64,000 nucleotides of DNA from Vicinamibacterales bacterium (GCA_025456345.1 JALOKU010000006.1:1-64000); one strand, 5' to 3'; shown: positions 7,621 to 17,126, counted from the stretch's first letter. Numbers and translations: made by a program. Notes: a model not told the origin generated them from the sequence alone.

Positions 7621-8904
7621 CTAGACGAGCGGCGTGGTACCCGGGACCGCCACCGGGTCCACCGGGTTCGGCCCGAACGCGTACTGCTTGGGCGACAGAT
7701 CGAGCTTCGACGTATTCATCGCCCACTCCCACGAGAACGCCCGGCCGGTGTAGGCGCTCATGCGGCCCATGATCGCGCACATCGTGCTCTCCGCGATCTG
7801 GCGGCCCTCATTCAGGGGCGCGCCCTTCCTGATCGACGCGATCAGATCGATGTGCTCCTGCACGTAGGGATTGATCTCCTCCGCCTCGAACGTCCAGGGC
7901 GACTGACCGGTGATTCGCGTGGCGCTCGACGTGCTCCACGCGACACCCTTCGTGCCGACGATCCGCTCCTCGACGCGGTCGTGGCAGCCCTTCGTCTGCC
8001 GGCAGGTACTGGCCGCGCGGACGCCGTTCGGGTACTCGAACTCCACGAAGAAGTGGTCGAAGATGTTGCCGTACTCCGGCGCCGTGCGCACCTGCCGTCC
8101 GCCCATGCCCATGACCGTCTTCGGCATCGCGCCCATCGCCCAGTTCACGACGTCGATATTGTGGACGTGCTGCTCGACAATGTGGTCGCCCGAGAGCCAG
8201 CTGAAATACAGCCAGTTCCGGCACTGCCACTCGATCTCGCTCATGTTGGGCTCGCGCAGCTTCACCCACAGGTCGCCCATGTTCCAGTAGCACTGGGCGG
8301 CGACGATGTCGCCAATCTGGCCGTCCTGGATGCGCTTCATCATCTCGAGGTAGCGCTTCTGGTGCCGGCGCTGCGTGCCGGCCACCACGGCGAGTTTCTT
8401 CTGGGCGGCAAGCTCCGCCGTCGCAATCACGGAGCGCACCCCCACCGGGTCGACGGCGACCGGCTTCTCCATGAAGACGTGCTTGCCGGCCTCGATCGCC
8501 GCCTTGAAGTGAATCGGCCGGAACCCGGGCGGCGCGGCCGTGACGATGAGGTTCACCTCGGGGACCGAGAGGACACCCTTGTAGTTGTCGAAGCCCGTGA
8601 AGCGGTTGGCCGCCGGCACCTTGACGCGGCCCGCGAATTCCTTGTTCAGCCGGGCCAGGCAGCTGTCGACGCGGTCTGGCACCAGGTCGCCGAGGGCCAC
8701 GATTTCGACCGCAGGGTCGGCCTTCAGGCAGTCGATGGCAGCGCCCGTACCGCGGCCGCCGCAGCCGATGACGCCCACCTTGAAGCTGTCCGACCCCTGG
8801 GCGAACACGCCGAAACCGGCGGGCAAACTCGCCGCGATCGAAGCCGCGGCTGCCGTCTTGACGAAGTCGCGCCGGGTGACCGACGTCTCATGCTGGTTGC
8901 TCAT
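7621..8904 (-). CDS. Tat-exported Gfo/Idh/MocA family oxidoreductase
   Basis: 427 residues starting at ATG 8904, preceded by AAGGGA. A twin-arginine signal (T-R-R-D-F-V-K-T-A-A-A, residues 9-19) is followed by the Rossmann motif V-G-V-I-G-C-G-G-R-G and then E-K-P-V-A, the lysine motif of Gfo/Idh dehydrogenases. The rest matches the glycosidase-like and dehydrogenase branch seen in Bacteroidetes, Planctomycetes and Acidobacteria. Established: these enzymes fold around a bound NAD(P) in the cytoplasm and are then exported by Tat, working as periplasmic dehydrogenases or hydrolases of sugars. It is the third gene of the fucosidase operon, 10 bp after the TIM-barrel gene. Likely role: oxidation/reduction at a sugar carbon during breakdown of a fucosylated glycan (inference). 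Confidence 0.88.
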   Translation of the reverse strand: MSNQHETSVTRRDFVKTAAAASIAASLPAGFGVFAQGSDSFKVGVIGCGGRGTGAAIDCLKADPAVEIVALGDLVPDRVDSCLARLNKEFAGRVKVPAANRFTGFDNYKGVLSVPEVNLIVTAAPPGFRPIHFKAAIEAGKHVFMEKPVAVDPVGVRSVIATAELAAQKKLAVVAGTQRRHQKRYLEMMKRIQDGQIGDIVAAQCYWNMGDLWVKLREPNMSEIEWQCRNWLYFSWLSGDHIVEQHVHNIDVVNWAMGAMPKTVMGMGGRQVRTAPEYGNIFDHFFVEFEYPNGVRAASTCRQTKGCHDRVEERIVGTKGVAWSTSSATRITGQSPWTFEAEEINPYVQEHIDLIASIRKGAPLNEGRQIAESTMCAIMGRMSAYTGRAFSWEWAMNTSKLDLSPKQYAFGPNPVDPVAVPGTTPLV

Positions 8905-8914
8905 TCCCTTCCCC

Positions 8915-9847
<933 letters not shown>

Positions 9848-9890
9848 GGGATGCCACCTCCTGCCGCCGCGCGGCGGCGCCGTGTGTCCG

Positions 9891-11252
9891 TCAGCGCGTA
9901 TCGATCGCCAGTACCGTGGCGTGCGGGTCGGGCGTGATGCCGCCCGACTGGACGGTCAAGACGCCGGCCTTCTGGGCGAATTCGAGCGGCCGGTTGCCGG
10001 CGAGCAGCCGGACCGCCCTCACGTTCGCGCCGACGCCAGGCACCGTGAGCGGGCTCTGGGCCGGCCAGTCGAACACGTGCAGGAAGATCGTGCCGTCCTT
10101 CGCCGTCGTGCGCGCGAACGGCAGCTGCTGCAGCGGCCCGTACGTGGTGCCGTAGATCGCCTCGCCGTTCACCTTCAGCCAGGCGCCGATGGCCAGCAGC
10201 CGCTCCTCGAACTCCGGCTGAATCGCGCCTTCGGGCGTCGGCCCGACGTTGAGCAGGAAGTTCCCGCCGCGTGAAGCCACCTCCACAAGTGTGCGAATCA
10301 ACTCCGTCGTCGACTTGAACGCCCGGTCGTTGGCGTTGTACGCCCACGTCTGGTTGATCGTCATGCATGTTTCCCAAGGCTGGAAGGCCTCGGGAGATGG
10401 CGGCTCCGCCGAGAGGCCAGCATCGTCCGGATTCGTCATGCCCACCCGGGCGCCCTTCACCGGAATGCCCTTCGGCAAGCGCTGCTCGGGGGTGACGAAG
10501 TCCGCCGTGAGGCCGACTCGGTTGTTCACGAGCGCCATCGGCTGCAGTTCGCGGATCGTACGGAGGAACCGCGTGCCGTCGTACTTCTCCTGCTGCCCCA
10601 GGCCGTCGAACCAGACGACGAACACGTCGCCGTAGCGGGTCAGCAGTTCGCGAACCTGCAGCTCCATGTACGACAGGTAGAGCGGCCACTCCGGCCGCGC
10701 GGGCTCACCGCGCCAGTTCTCGGAGGACGGGCGGGAGATGTCGCGGAAACCCGGGTGGTTCAGGTCCGGCGGCGAGTAGTAGAAGCCGAGGGGCATCTGG
10801 CCCTCGCGGGCCGCCTGCGCGAGCATCGCGGCGACGTCCTTGCCGTACGGCGTCTTCGTGATCTTGTAGTCGGTGAACGCCGAGTCGAACATGCAGAAGC
10901 CGTCGTGGTGCTTGCTCGTGAGCACCATGTAGCGCTGGCCGGCCGCGCGCGCGAGGCGCACCCAGGCCTTCGGGTCGAACGTCACCGGGTTGAACCGCTG
11001 GGGCAGGGCGCGGTACTCGGCCTCGGTGATGCCGCCGGACTTGGGCGGCGTCATGATCGGCCACGAGGCTTCGACGCTTGCGAGCGAGTAGGGGCCCCAG
11101 TGGATGAACATCCCGAACTTCAGGTCGTTGAAGCGCTTGAGGCGGTCTGCGGCGTCCCTGTCGCCGTCGGCGTAAGCCAGCCCCATGAGGCTCACGGCAG
11201 CGAGCACGGCGAGGGCGGCGCAGCCAGGTCGAAGCAACCGTGTCGCGGTCAT
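9891..11252 (-). CDS. Alpha-L-fucosidase, glycoside hydrolase family 29
   Basis: 453 residues with an N-terminal signal peptide ending near A-Y-A-D. The GH29 signature F-G-M-F-I-H-W-G-P-Y-S, the K-H-H-D-G-F-C-M-F-D block, and V-V-W-F-D-G carrying the nucleophilic aspartate are all present. The C terminus is a beta-sandwich as in bacterial fucosidases. It is the first gene of a three-gene operon with two Tat-exported sugar enzymes. Activity: retaining hydrolysis of terminal alpha-L-fucose from glycans in the periplasm or outside the cell. Divergent upstream DNA (11253-11440) separates it from a PAS gene remnant. Confidence 0.92.
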   Translation of the reverse strand: MTATRLLRPGCAALAVLAAVSLMGLAYADGDRDAADRLKRFNDLKFGMFIHWGPYSLASVEASWPIMTPPKSGGITEAEYRALPQRFNPVTFDPKAWVRLARAAGQRYMVLTSKHHDGFCMFDSAFTDYKITKTPYGKDVAAMLAQAAREGQMPLGFYYSPPDLNHPGFRDISRPSSENWRGEPARPEWPLYLSYMELQVRELLTRYGDVFVVWFDGLGQQEKYDGTRFLRTIRELQPMALVNNRVGLTADFVTPEQRLPKGIPVKGARVGMTNPDDAGLSAEPPSPEAFQPWETCMTINQTWAYNANDRAFKSTTELIRTLVEVASRGGNFLLNVGPTPEGAIQPEFEERLLAIGAWLKVNGEAIYGTTYGPLQQLPFARTTAKDGTIFLHVFDWPAQSPLTVPGVGANVRAVRLLAGNRPLEFAQKAGVLTVQSGGITPDPHATVLAIDTR

Positions 11253-11440
11253 GGTCTCGGGACGCCATTTCGACCCGCCAGGAGGAGGCGCGTCAGATTA
11301 CCGAGCAGTGTACCACCGACGGGCGGAAATCCGGGTCGCCCCGCCCGCGCAACACCGAGCCTGGCGCCATTCTGGCCGGGATGAGGGAAGAGGCCGCGGA
11401 GGACCGGTGCCGGTGTATCGTGGTCACGACAGGAGGCCCG

Positions 11441-11561
11441 ATGACCGACTGGACCAAGGCGTTCCCAGGCGCCGTGGTATCGCGACAGCGCCTGTCAGGG
11501 CCTCGTCGAGCTGTCGCTGGAGATTCCCGAGTCCATGCCGCACTTCGTCAGGGAAGGGTAG
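11441..11561 (+). pseudogene. Remnant of a PAS-domain sensor gene (internal deletion)
   Basis: AGGAGG at 11431 precedes ATG 11441, which opens M-T-D-W-T-K-A-F-P-G-A-V. This looks like the N terminus of small PAS proteins. One base out of frame, the sequence continues W-Y-R-D-S-A-C-Q-G-L-V-E-L-S-L-E-I-P-E-S, then M-P-H-F-V-R and a stop at 11561, which looks like the C terminus of the same family. The roughly 80 residues expected between are missing, with the junction at the overlapping GTGG near 11475. The match to that family is from memory of its ends, not from a search. Confidence 0.5.
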
Positions 11562-11569
11562 GAGCTGCC

Positions 11570-12511
11570 ATGCGACACGCCAGCCCCATTGCCACCACGG
11601 CTATGGCCGTGGCGGTCCTGGCCACTTCCGCCTCGCTCGTCACCACGGGTGCCATCCGCCTGAAAGGCCGCGCGGCACCGCGCACACAGCTTGTCCTTCT
11701 CGGCACGGGCACGCCGAACGCCGATCCCGATCGCTCCGGCCCTGCCGTCGCCATCGTCGTCGACGACGTGCCGTACCTGGTGGACGCCGGCCCGGGCGTG
11801 GTCCGGCGGGCGGCGGCCGCCTCTGCGCGCGGCATCAAGGGTCTCGACCCGAAGCTGCTCCGCACGGCGTTCATCACGCACCTGCATTCGGACCACACCG
11901 CGGGGTATCCCGACCTCGTCTTCACGCCTGCCGTGCTCGAGCGCGACGCGCCGCTCCAGGTGTACGGGCCTCCTGGTATCCGCGTGATGACCGACCACGT
12001 GATGAAGGCGTGGGCCGAGGACGTGGACGTGCGCCTCCGCGATCTCGAACCGGCGAAGCCGGCCGGATACGAAGTCCGCGCGCACGAGGTGAAGCCTGGG
12101 CTGGTCTATAAGGACGCTCGCCTCTCGGTCCACGCGTTCGCGGTTCCCCACGGCGCGTGGAAACGGTCGTTCGCCTACCGCTTCGACACGCCTGACCGCT
12201 CGATCGTCGTCTCGGGCGACAGCGGTCCTTCCGGCCAGCTGGCTTCGGCGTGCAACGGCTGCGACGTCCTCGTGCACGAGGTGTACTCGACGGCCGGCTT
12301 CGTCACGCGCCCGCCCGAATGGCAGCGCTACCATCGCGTGTACCACACCTCGTCTGCCGAGCTGGCCACGCTTGCGGCGAAGGCGCGGCCCGGCCTGCTC
12401 GTCCTGTATCACCAGCTCTTCTGGGGCACGACTGACGAGGCGCTCGTCGCCGAAGTAAAGCGGGGATACGCGGGGAAGGTGGTCTCGGGGCGCGACCTCG
12501 ACGTGTTCTGA
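11570..12511 (+). CDS. Metallo-beta-lactamase fold hydrolase (RNase Z/arylsulfatase-like), exported
   Basis: 313 residues from ATG 11570, with GGTAGGAG 7-13 nt upstream. A hydrophobic N-terminal signal (residues 8-28) precedes L-L-G-T-G-T-P-N. The zinc motif T-H-L-H-S-D-H-T-A-G-Y-P-D is intact, as is the later D in S-G-D-S-G-P and the H in V-H-E-V-Y. Order and spacing match the RNase Z/AtsA branch of the superfamily. An N-terminal signal argues for a periplasmic hydrolase and not a tRNA-processing enzyme. It is transcribed after a PAS gene remnant and stands alone. The substrate is unknown. Confidence 0.85.
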   Translation: MRHASPIATTAMAVAVLATSASLVTTGAIRLKGRAAPRTQLVLLGTGTPNADPDRSGPAVAIVVDDVPYLVDAGPGVVRRAAAASARGIKGLDPKLLRTAFITHLHSDHTAGYPDLVFTPAVLERDAPLQVYGPPGIRVMTDHVMKAWAEDVDVRLRDLEPAKPAGYEVRAHEVKPGLVYKDARLSVHAFAVPHGAWKRSFAYRFDTPDRSIVVSGDSGPSGQLASACNGCDVLVHEVYSTAGFVTRPPEWQRYHRVYHTSSAELATLAAKARPGLLVLYHQLFWGTTDEALVAEVKRGYAGKVVSGRDLDVF

Positions 12512-12522
12512 CCGAGGACCGC

Positions 12523-12625
12523 CTACGGCGAGAGGATGTGCAGTCCCGGGAAGTAGCTGCGGTAACGTCCGGGATCTCTGGTGAGCAGTGTGAGCCCCTC
12601 AATGGCGGCGTGAGCCCCGATGTAG
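12523..12625 (-). pseudogene. C-terminal fragment of a PIN-domain (VapC-like) toxin
   Basis: The minus strand encodes L-P-D-F-Y-I-G-A-H-A-A-I-E-G, then L-T-L-L-T-R-D, then R-Y-R-S-Y-F-P-G-L and a stop at 12523. This is the usual end of VapC PIN domains, including the L-T-R-D aspartate of the metal site. No start codon or N-terminal half is present and no VapB antitoxin is nearby, so it is a dead fragment about 35 residues long. Its upstream edge is approximate. Confidence 0.6.
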
Positions 12626-12677
12626 AAGTCGGGCAGCGGCGACGTGTCGGCCGCTCGGGGCGAACCGGCCCCGCAGC

Positions 12678-13109
12678 TCAGAAGATCCGGCTCGACACCT
12701 GGTAGCTGAGAAAGGCCACGGTAGCCGTGAGGACGGTGCCCCAGGCCAGGTCGACGACGGTGACCAGCACGGGCCAGTCCTTCATGGTGGCCTGGTTGGT
12801 GAGGTCGTACGTGGCGTAGGCGATGAAGCCGAAGGCCGCGCCGTAGGCGAGCGCCCGAGCCGCGCTGCCGGCTTCGAACGCCGGCTTGATGGCGAAGAAC
12901 ACGATGCCGGCGATGTAGACGGCGTAGAAGAGGAGGGCCGCGCCCCAGTTCACGTCCGGGCTCAACAGGTGCCCGATGTGCTGCCGGTAGAAGTTCTTTG
13001 CGACCACGCCCAGCCAGACGAGATCGATGGCGAAGAAGATGAGCATCGTGATGGCATACGTGCCCATCGCGCGCCCGATTCCGAGGCTGGCCGCGGCATC
13101 TGCCGGCAT
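12678..13109 (-). CDS. DUF2177 family integral membrane protein
   Basis: 143 residues with four predicted membrane helices. The segment F-F-A-I-D-L-V-W-L-G-V-V-A-K-N-F-Y and the later Y-A-T-Y-D-L-T-N-Q-A-T are typical of DUF2177. The ATG at 13109 overlaps the TAA of the upstream gene by one base (TAATG), so the two are translationally coupled. Function of the family is unknown; it is often found near lipid or redox genes. Confidence 0.85.
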   Translation of the reverse strand: MPADAAASLGIGRAMGTYAITMLIFFAIDLVWLGVVAKNFYRQHIGHLLSPDVNWGAALLFYAVYIAGIVFFAIKPAFEAGSAARALAYGAAFGFIAYATYDLTNQATMKDWPVLVTVVDLAWGTVLTATVAFLSYQVSSRIF

Positions 13110-13486
13110 TACTTCACCCTCTTCATCACCCAGGGCAGCTCCACCGTCTGGCCGCCCATGTCGGTGCGGGCCACGCCGTTGATGGTGTCGCCGTCGAGCT
13201 TCCCGGCCATGTTGTAGGTCATCGTCCCGCCGGACGGCCGGTCGCGGACGAGGTCGAACGCAAGGTCGCTGCCGCTCACCGTGCCGTTGGTGATCTGGAG
13301 CGTGCGGCCGCCGTCCAGCGTGAACGTGCCCGTGAGCTTGCCGCCGTCGGCCTTCAGGTCGACCTGGCCGGCCACCTGGCCCATCTGGCTGTCCATGGTG
13401 AACGTCCACTTGCCGTCGGCAGGCGACTGAGCCGCGGCGACGGCGGTGAAGGCGACGAAAAGCGCGAACGTGATGGCCTGGCGCAT
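13109..13486 (-). CDS. Small secreted beta-strand protein of unknown function
   Basis: 125 residues. ATG 13486 follows CAGGAGGT by 4-5 nt; the longer frame to 13513 has no such site. An N-terminal signal peptide (M-R-Q-A-I-T-F-A-L-F-V-A-F, cut after A-A-A-Q) precedes a domain of alternating strands with K-W-T-F-T-M-D, G-K-L-T-G-T-F and G-D-T-I-N-G motifs, as in small extracytoplasmic domains common in Acidobacteriota. It is coupled to the DUF2177 gene. I do not recognise a function. Confidence 0.75.
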   Translation of the reverse strand: MRQAITFALFVAFTAVAAAQSPADGKWTFTMDSQMGQVAGQVDLKADGGKLTGTFTLDGGRTLQITNGTVSGSDLAFDLVRDRPSGGTMTYNMAGKLDGDTINGVARTDMGGQTVELPWVMKRVK

Positions 13487-13648
13487 CTGACCTCCTGGGT
13501 GCCCTGATAACAAGCGGACCGCCGGCGGTCTGCGCCGCTCAGCACGGGGCTCCGGCCGGGACCCGTGTAGGACGCGGGTTGCCGGGAGAAGGATTCATGG
13601 TTCTGGGTTAGGATGGCCCTGCTGCCGACCGCCCCCTGGAGAGGTGCC

Positions 13649-14983
13649 GTGGCCAACCGACATACGCCCATGGATGCCGACGCCGTGACCCGCGCGCTGG
13701 AGCGCTCCGGGATTCAGAGCATTTCTCAACTGTCGATTCGGGAAATCAAGAAGCTCGTCGACACGATCGAAGGCGAGACCGGGCAGCGGTACATCCGCAT
13801 GGAGATGGGCATTCCGGGCCTGCCGCCGCATCCGATCGCCGTCAATGCCCAGATCGAAGCCCTCAAGCGCGGCGTTGCCGCCGTGTACCCGGACATCCAG
13901 GGCATCCCGCCGCTGAAGCGCGAGATCTCGCGCTTCGTGAAGAACTTCCTCGACGTCACGGTGGACCCGGAGCATTGCCTGCCGACGGTCGGTTCGATGA
14001 TGGGCGCGATGGCCTGCTTCCTGACCATCAACCGCATGTACGCCAACCGGGAGGGCACGCTGTTCATCGACCCCGGGTTCCCGGTGCAGAAACTGCAGTG
14101 CCGGGTCCTGGGCCACGACTTCATGACCTTCGACGTTTACGACCACCGGGGCCCCAAGCTGCGCGACAAGCTCCGCAGCTACCTCGATACCGGCAAGGTC
14201 TCTTCCATCCTCTACTCCAACCCGAACAACCCTGCCTGGATCTGCCTCACCGAGGACGAACTCGAGATTATCGCCAGGCTGGCCGACGAGTACGACGCCG
14301 TGGTCATCGAGGACCTGGCGTACTTCGGCATGGATTTCCGGCGGGATTACTCCCGACCGGGCGTGGCGCCGTTCCAGCCGTCGGTCGCGCGCCACACCGA
14401 CAACTTCGTGCTCCTGATTTCCAGCTCCAAGGTGTTCAGCTACGCGGGCGAGCGGATTGGCATGCTCGTGGTCTCGGACGCGCTCTGGAACAAGCGCGCG
14501 CCGGACCTCATGCGGTACTATCCGTCCGACCTGCTCGGCTATGCGATGGTCTTCGGCGCGATCTACGCCCTGTCATCGGGAACCTCGCACTCGGCGCAGT
14601 ACGCGCTGGCGGCGGTGCTGAAAGCGGTGAACGACGGCGAATTGAACTTCGTAGAGGGCGTGCGCGAGTACGGCGAGAAGGCGCACATCATGAAGCGGAT
14701 GTTCACCGACAACGGCTTCCGGATCGTGTACGACACGGACCTCGACGCCCCGATTGCCGACGGGTTCTACTTCACCTTCGCCTATCCCGGCCTGACGGGG
14801 GAAGAACTGCTCCGGGAACTGCTGTACTACGGCGTCAGCGCGATCGCCCTGGGCACGACGGGCAGCGAGCGCACCGAGGGGCTTCGCGCGTGCACGTCGC
14901 TCATCCAGCGCTCCGAGTTCCCCGTGCTCGGCGAACGCCTCGCCTTGTTTCACCGCGACCACCAGGCGACGCCGGGCGCGTAG
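13649..14983 (+). CDS. PLP-dependent aminotransferase, class I/II (fold type I)
   Basis: 444 residues. I prefer GTG 13649, which follows GGAGAGG by 5 nt, over ATG 13613 and ATG 13670, which have no site. The PLP lysine lies in L-I-S-S-S-K-V-F-S-Y-A-G-E-R-I-G; N-P-N-N-P-A-W and the D of V-V-I-E-D-L-A-Y-F are the cofactor contacts of the AspC-like fold. Substrate unknown: the region P-D-I-Q-G-I-P-P-L-K around the substrate loop is not that of AspC. It is a monocistronic gene, divergent from the small secreted protein. Confidence 0.88.
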   Translation: MANRHTPMDADAVTRALERSGIQSISQLSIREIKKLVDTIEGETGQRYIRMEMGIPGLPPHPIAVNAQIEALKRGVAAVYPDIQGIPPLKREISRFVKNFLDVTVDPEHCLPTVGSMMGAMACFLTINRMYANREGTLFIDPGFPVQKLQCRVLGHDFMTFDVYDHRGPKLRDKLRSYLDTGKVSSILYSNPNNPAWICLTEDELEIIARLADEYDAVVIEDLAYFGMDFRRDYSRPGVAPFQPSVARHTDNFVLLISSSKVFSYAGERIGMLVVSDALWNKRAPDLMRYYPSDLLGYAMVFGAIYALSSGTSHSAQYALAAVLKAVNDGELNFVEGVREYGEKAHIMKRMFTDNGFRIVYDTDLDAPIADGFYFTFAYPGLTGEELLRELLYYGVSAIALGTTGSERTEGLRACTSLIQRSEFPVLGERLALFHRDHQATPGA

Positions 14984-15030
14984 ACAGGCGGTTCGCCGGC
15001 GTCCCCCGCGATCAACGGGTGCACGATGAG

Positions 15031-16143
15031 TCAGTCGGAGGCCGCCAGGGCACGGAAGGCCCGCCCGATGGCGTCGATCTTTTCCGGGCTCTTGCGCAGG
15101 CCGCCCCACGCAAAGACCATGACGCCGGTCGCCGGCGCGCGGGCGCCTCGGCGCAGCACCTCGTCGATCTGGCGGACCGGCACCGGCTCACCCCAGTCCG
15201 AGATCTGCACGATGGGCCAGATGCGCAGGCGTTCGCCGGGCACACCCCTGATGCCGAGGTAGCTGCCGAGCCAGGCCACCTGGCGTGAGATCCACGCCGG
15301 GTCGCCGGCATGTCCGAATCGCGCGTGGTACGGCATCGGGCTGAACACATCGATGTAGGCGGCCTGGGCCTTCAGGTCGATGGCCAGCTTGTCGATGCGG
15401 GCGCCGCCGAAATCGTCGTCGCTCCACGGGTTGTGGAACGTGCCGAGCAGCGCACCCGGACGCGTCGCGTCTCTGATGTCGCGGAACTCCCGCACCCAGT
15501 CGGTGAAGACCTTCAGCCGCCAGCGCACCCAGGCGCTGCGGTGCGTCGAGAGCAACAGCGCCGCGCGCTCCGGCGTGGACACCTGCGGCAGCGTGATGGC
15601 GGCGTCTGCCTGGAACCGGCGCAGGCACCGGTCGCAGAAACAGGTGTCCGGCATGTTCGGCTCGGCCTGCTCCCAACTCGCGTGGCTGTGGTGGTAGTCG
15701 AGCCAGACGCCGTCGATGGCGAACGTCTCGAGCAGCGCGCGAAAGGCCCGCATCCGCCCGGCGCGATAGCCTTCGTGCGTTGGACAGATGCCCTGCCATC
15801 CGTCCGGCGCGGGCGACACCCGCCCGTCGGTGCCGACGGGGGCGGCATCCGGATGGGCCTTCAGGTACTCGGCCACGTGCAGGGTGTTGAACTCCGCGTA
15901 CGCCTGCACCTGCTGCGCCCGCAACCAGGCCAGGCGCTCCGCGGTGTAGCTGCCCGAGCCGAGCCAGACCGCGTCAACCCCGAACTCCTTGAGGCTGCGC
16001 CCGCTGTCGACGATTTCCTGGGGGATGCCGCCGTAGATGCCACGTACGGGCACGAGTGGCGCGTCCGCCCGCACCGGCGCACGCCCCGTTGCGCCGCCGA
16101 GTGCCAGCACGAGCATGAGATTCAGACATCCACGTAGATGCAT
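15031..16143 (-). CDS. Secreted glycoside-hydrolase-like TIM-barrel protein
   Basis: 370 residues from ATG 16143, with AGGAGG 10-11 nt upstream and a signal peptide (residues 1-25). The segment I-D-G-V-W-L-D-Y-H-H-S-H-A-S-W and the cysteine cluster D-T-C-F-C-D-R-C-L-R-R-F resemble hypothetical glycoside hydrolases (GHL6/GHL10 type or beta-galactosidase-like barrels). W-A-G-type strand ends such as V-M-V-F-A-W-G-G-L follow. It lies alone, convergent with the aminotransferase. Likely acts on an extracellular polysaccharide; the substrate and catalytic pair cannot be assigned. Confidence 0.65.
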   Translation of the reverse strand: MHLRGCLNLMLVLALGGATGRAPVRADAPLVPVRGIYGGIPQEIVDSGRSLKEFGVDAVWLGSGSYTAERLAWLRAQQVQAYAEFNTLHVAEYLKAHPDAAPVGTDGRVSPAPDGWQGICPTHEGYRAGRMRAFRALLETFAIDGVWLDYHHSHASWEQAEPNMPDTCFCDRCLRRFQADAAITLPQVSTPERAALLLSTHRSAWVRWRLKVFTDWVREFRDIRDATRPGALLGTFHNPWSDDDFGGARIDKLAIDLKAQAAYIDVFSPMPYHARFGHAGDPAWISRQVAWLGSYLGIRGVPGERLRIWPIVQISDWGEPVPVRQIDEVLRRGARAPATGVMVFAWGGLRKSPEKIDAIGRAFRALAASD

Positions 16144-16202
16144 ACGCTGGTCCTCCTGCGCCGGGCACACACCACCACTCTCCACCTGGAGCCGACGAAC
16201 GC

Positions 16203-16613
16203 GTGGCAAGGCGATTCTACTCTCCGGCTGGGTTGACGGGCGCCGTGCTGATCCCCGTCGTGGGCGTAGCGGGCCTTGTCGCGCACATCGAATCCAGCGC
16301 CCACTCGGGTGCGCTCGCGGCCCAGCGCGAGTTCGGCGGGGACCGCGTCGAAGCCCTCGTTCAGATCGTCCAGTCAGACCACCGCACCTTGCGAGAGCGG
16401 AATCGCGCCGTCTGGGCGCTCGGACGGCTGCGCGACAAGCGCGGCCTTCCGGTGCTGCTGAAGTACGACACCGGCGGCGAGTGCGATCACGCCCGATTCC
16501 TGTGCCAGCAGGAATTGAGCAAAGCGATCGACCTCTGCGACGGGACCGCGGGCGGACCGGCCTGGCTGCAGGGAGCGATGGCTCGGCTCAGCCGATGGTC
16601 CGTCCGAGTGTGA
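16203..16613 (+). CDS. Small membrane-anchored HEAT-like protein, unknown function
   Basis: 136 residues from GTG 16203 (GGAG 11 nt upstream, weak). One N-terminal hydrophobic segment (residues 9-29) is followed by a helical region, A-L-V-Q-I-V-Q and R-N-R-A-V-W-A-L-G-R-L-R-D-K-R-G-L-P-V-L, which reads like one HEAT repeat, and C-x12-C-type cysteines (E-C-D-H-A-R-F-L-C). It is short and isolated. The coding direction is supported by the helical pattern only. Confidence 0.6.
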   Translation: MARRFYSPAGLTGAVLIPVVGVAGLVAHIESSAHSGALAAQREFGGDRVEALVQIVQSDHRTLRERNRAVWALGRLRDKRGLPVLLKYDTGGECDHARFLCQQELSKAIDLCDGTAGGPAWLQGAMARLSRWSVRV

Positions 16614-16778
16614 GACTGACGCGGCCGTTGCACCTCGCTCCCCGCAGTTCCTGGTGCGCAAGGCCAAGCGGAATACCTGCACTGAGCCTCCCGCTGCCCG
16701 AGTGTCCTGTCGAGTGCCTGTCAGCCTTCGCTGAAGTCCGCCTTCGCCACGCTTCGGGCCGACACGTTCCTCGCGTGG

Positions 16779-16862
16779 CTTCGGCGGGACAGCTTTCGCT
16801 GGTGCCCACGGGCTTGCCCAGCCGAAGCTCCCCGAGGTAAGCGGCAAGCCGGAGGGGAGCGA
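16779..16862 (+). repeat. 84-bp direct repeat, copy 1
   Basis: Begins CTTCGGCGGGACAG and ends GGAGGGGAGCGA. It matches copy 2 (16911-16995) except for a few substitutions. Each copy holds the inverted pair AGCCGAAGCT and CTTCGGCGG, so each can fold. Confidence 0.8.
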
Positions 16863-16910
16863 GAGCGGTCCGCCTTCGCTGTGGTCCGGATGGCGGCTCT
16901 CCTCCCACAG

Positions 16911-16995
16911 CTTCGGCGGGACAGCCTTCGCTGGTTCCCACGGGCTTGCCCAGCCGAAGCTCCCCGAGGAAAGCGGCAAGCCGGAGGGGAGCGAA
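16911..16995 (+). repeat. 84-bp direct repeat, copy 2
   Basis: Second copy of the unit at 16779, ending 4 bp before the 3' end of the tRNA-Leu gene. The 48-bp spacer between copies is unrelated. Confidence 0.8.
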
Positions 16996-16998
16996 GGC

Positions 16999-17087
16999 TG
17001 GTGCCGGAGGAGGGAATCGAACCCACACGGGGGGTGAACCCCACGGGATTTTGAGTCCCGCGCGTCTGCCAGTTTCGCCACTCCGGC
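16999..17087 (-). tRNA. tRNA-Leu, anticodon CAA, CCA encoded
   Basis: On the minus strand the acceptor arms GCCGGAG and CTCCGGC pair. The anticodon arm GGGA-CTCAAAA-TCCC gives anticodon CAA (reads UUG). The T arm has G-T-T-C-G-A-T, and a long variable arm is present, as in tRNA-Leu. Discriminator A and CCA are encoded (16999-17001 on the plus strand). A TATACT box lies about 34 bp upstream of the 5' end (17121-17126). Confidence 0.95.
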
Positions 17088-17120
17088 ACGTCAGGATGGG
17101 CGGGCGGCAGTCGAATGCCG

Positions 17121-17126
17121 AGTATA
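17121..17126 (-). promoter_or_regulatory. -10 box of the tRNA-Leu gene
   Basis: TATACT on the minus strand, 34 nt before the mature 5' end. No clear -35 hexamer is seen. Confidence 0.45.

Larger units (their letters stand above)
16614..16998. other. Gene-free stretch with a duplicated repeat next to tRNA-Leu
   Basis: 385 bp without a plausible gene. It contains two near-identical 84-bp units (separate entries) and unique spacer. Open frames through it are repeat translations. Confidence 0.5.

Noticed and set aside
13613-13648. ATG 13613 as aminotransferase start
   Set aside because: No ribosome binding site, while GTG 13649 has GGAGAGG at the right distance.
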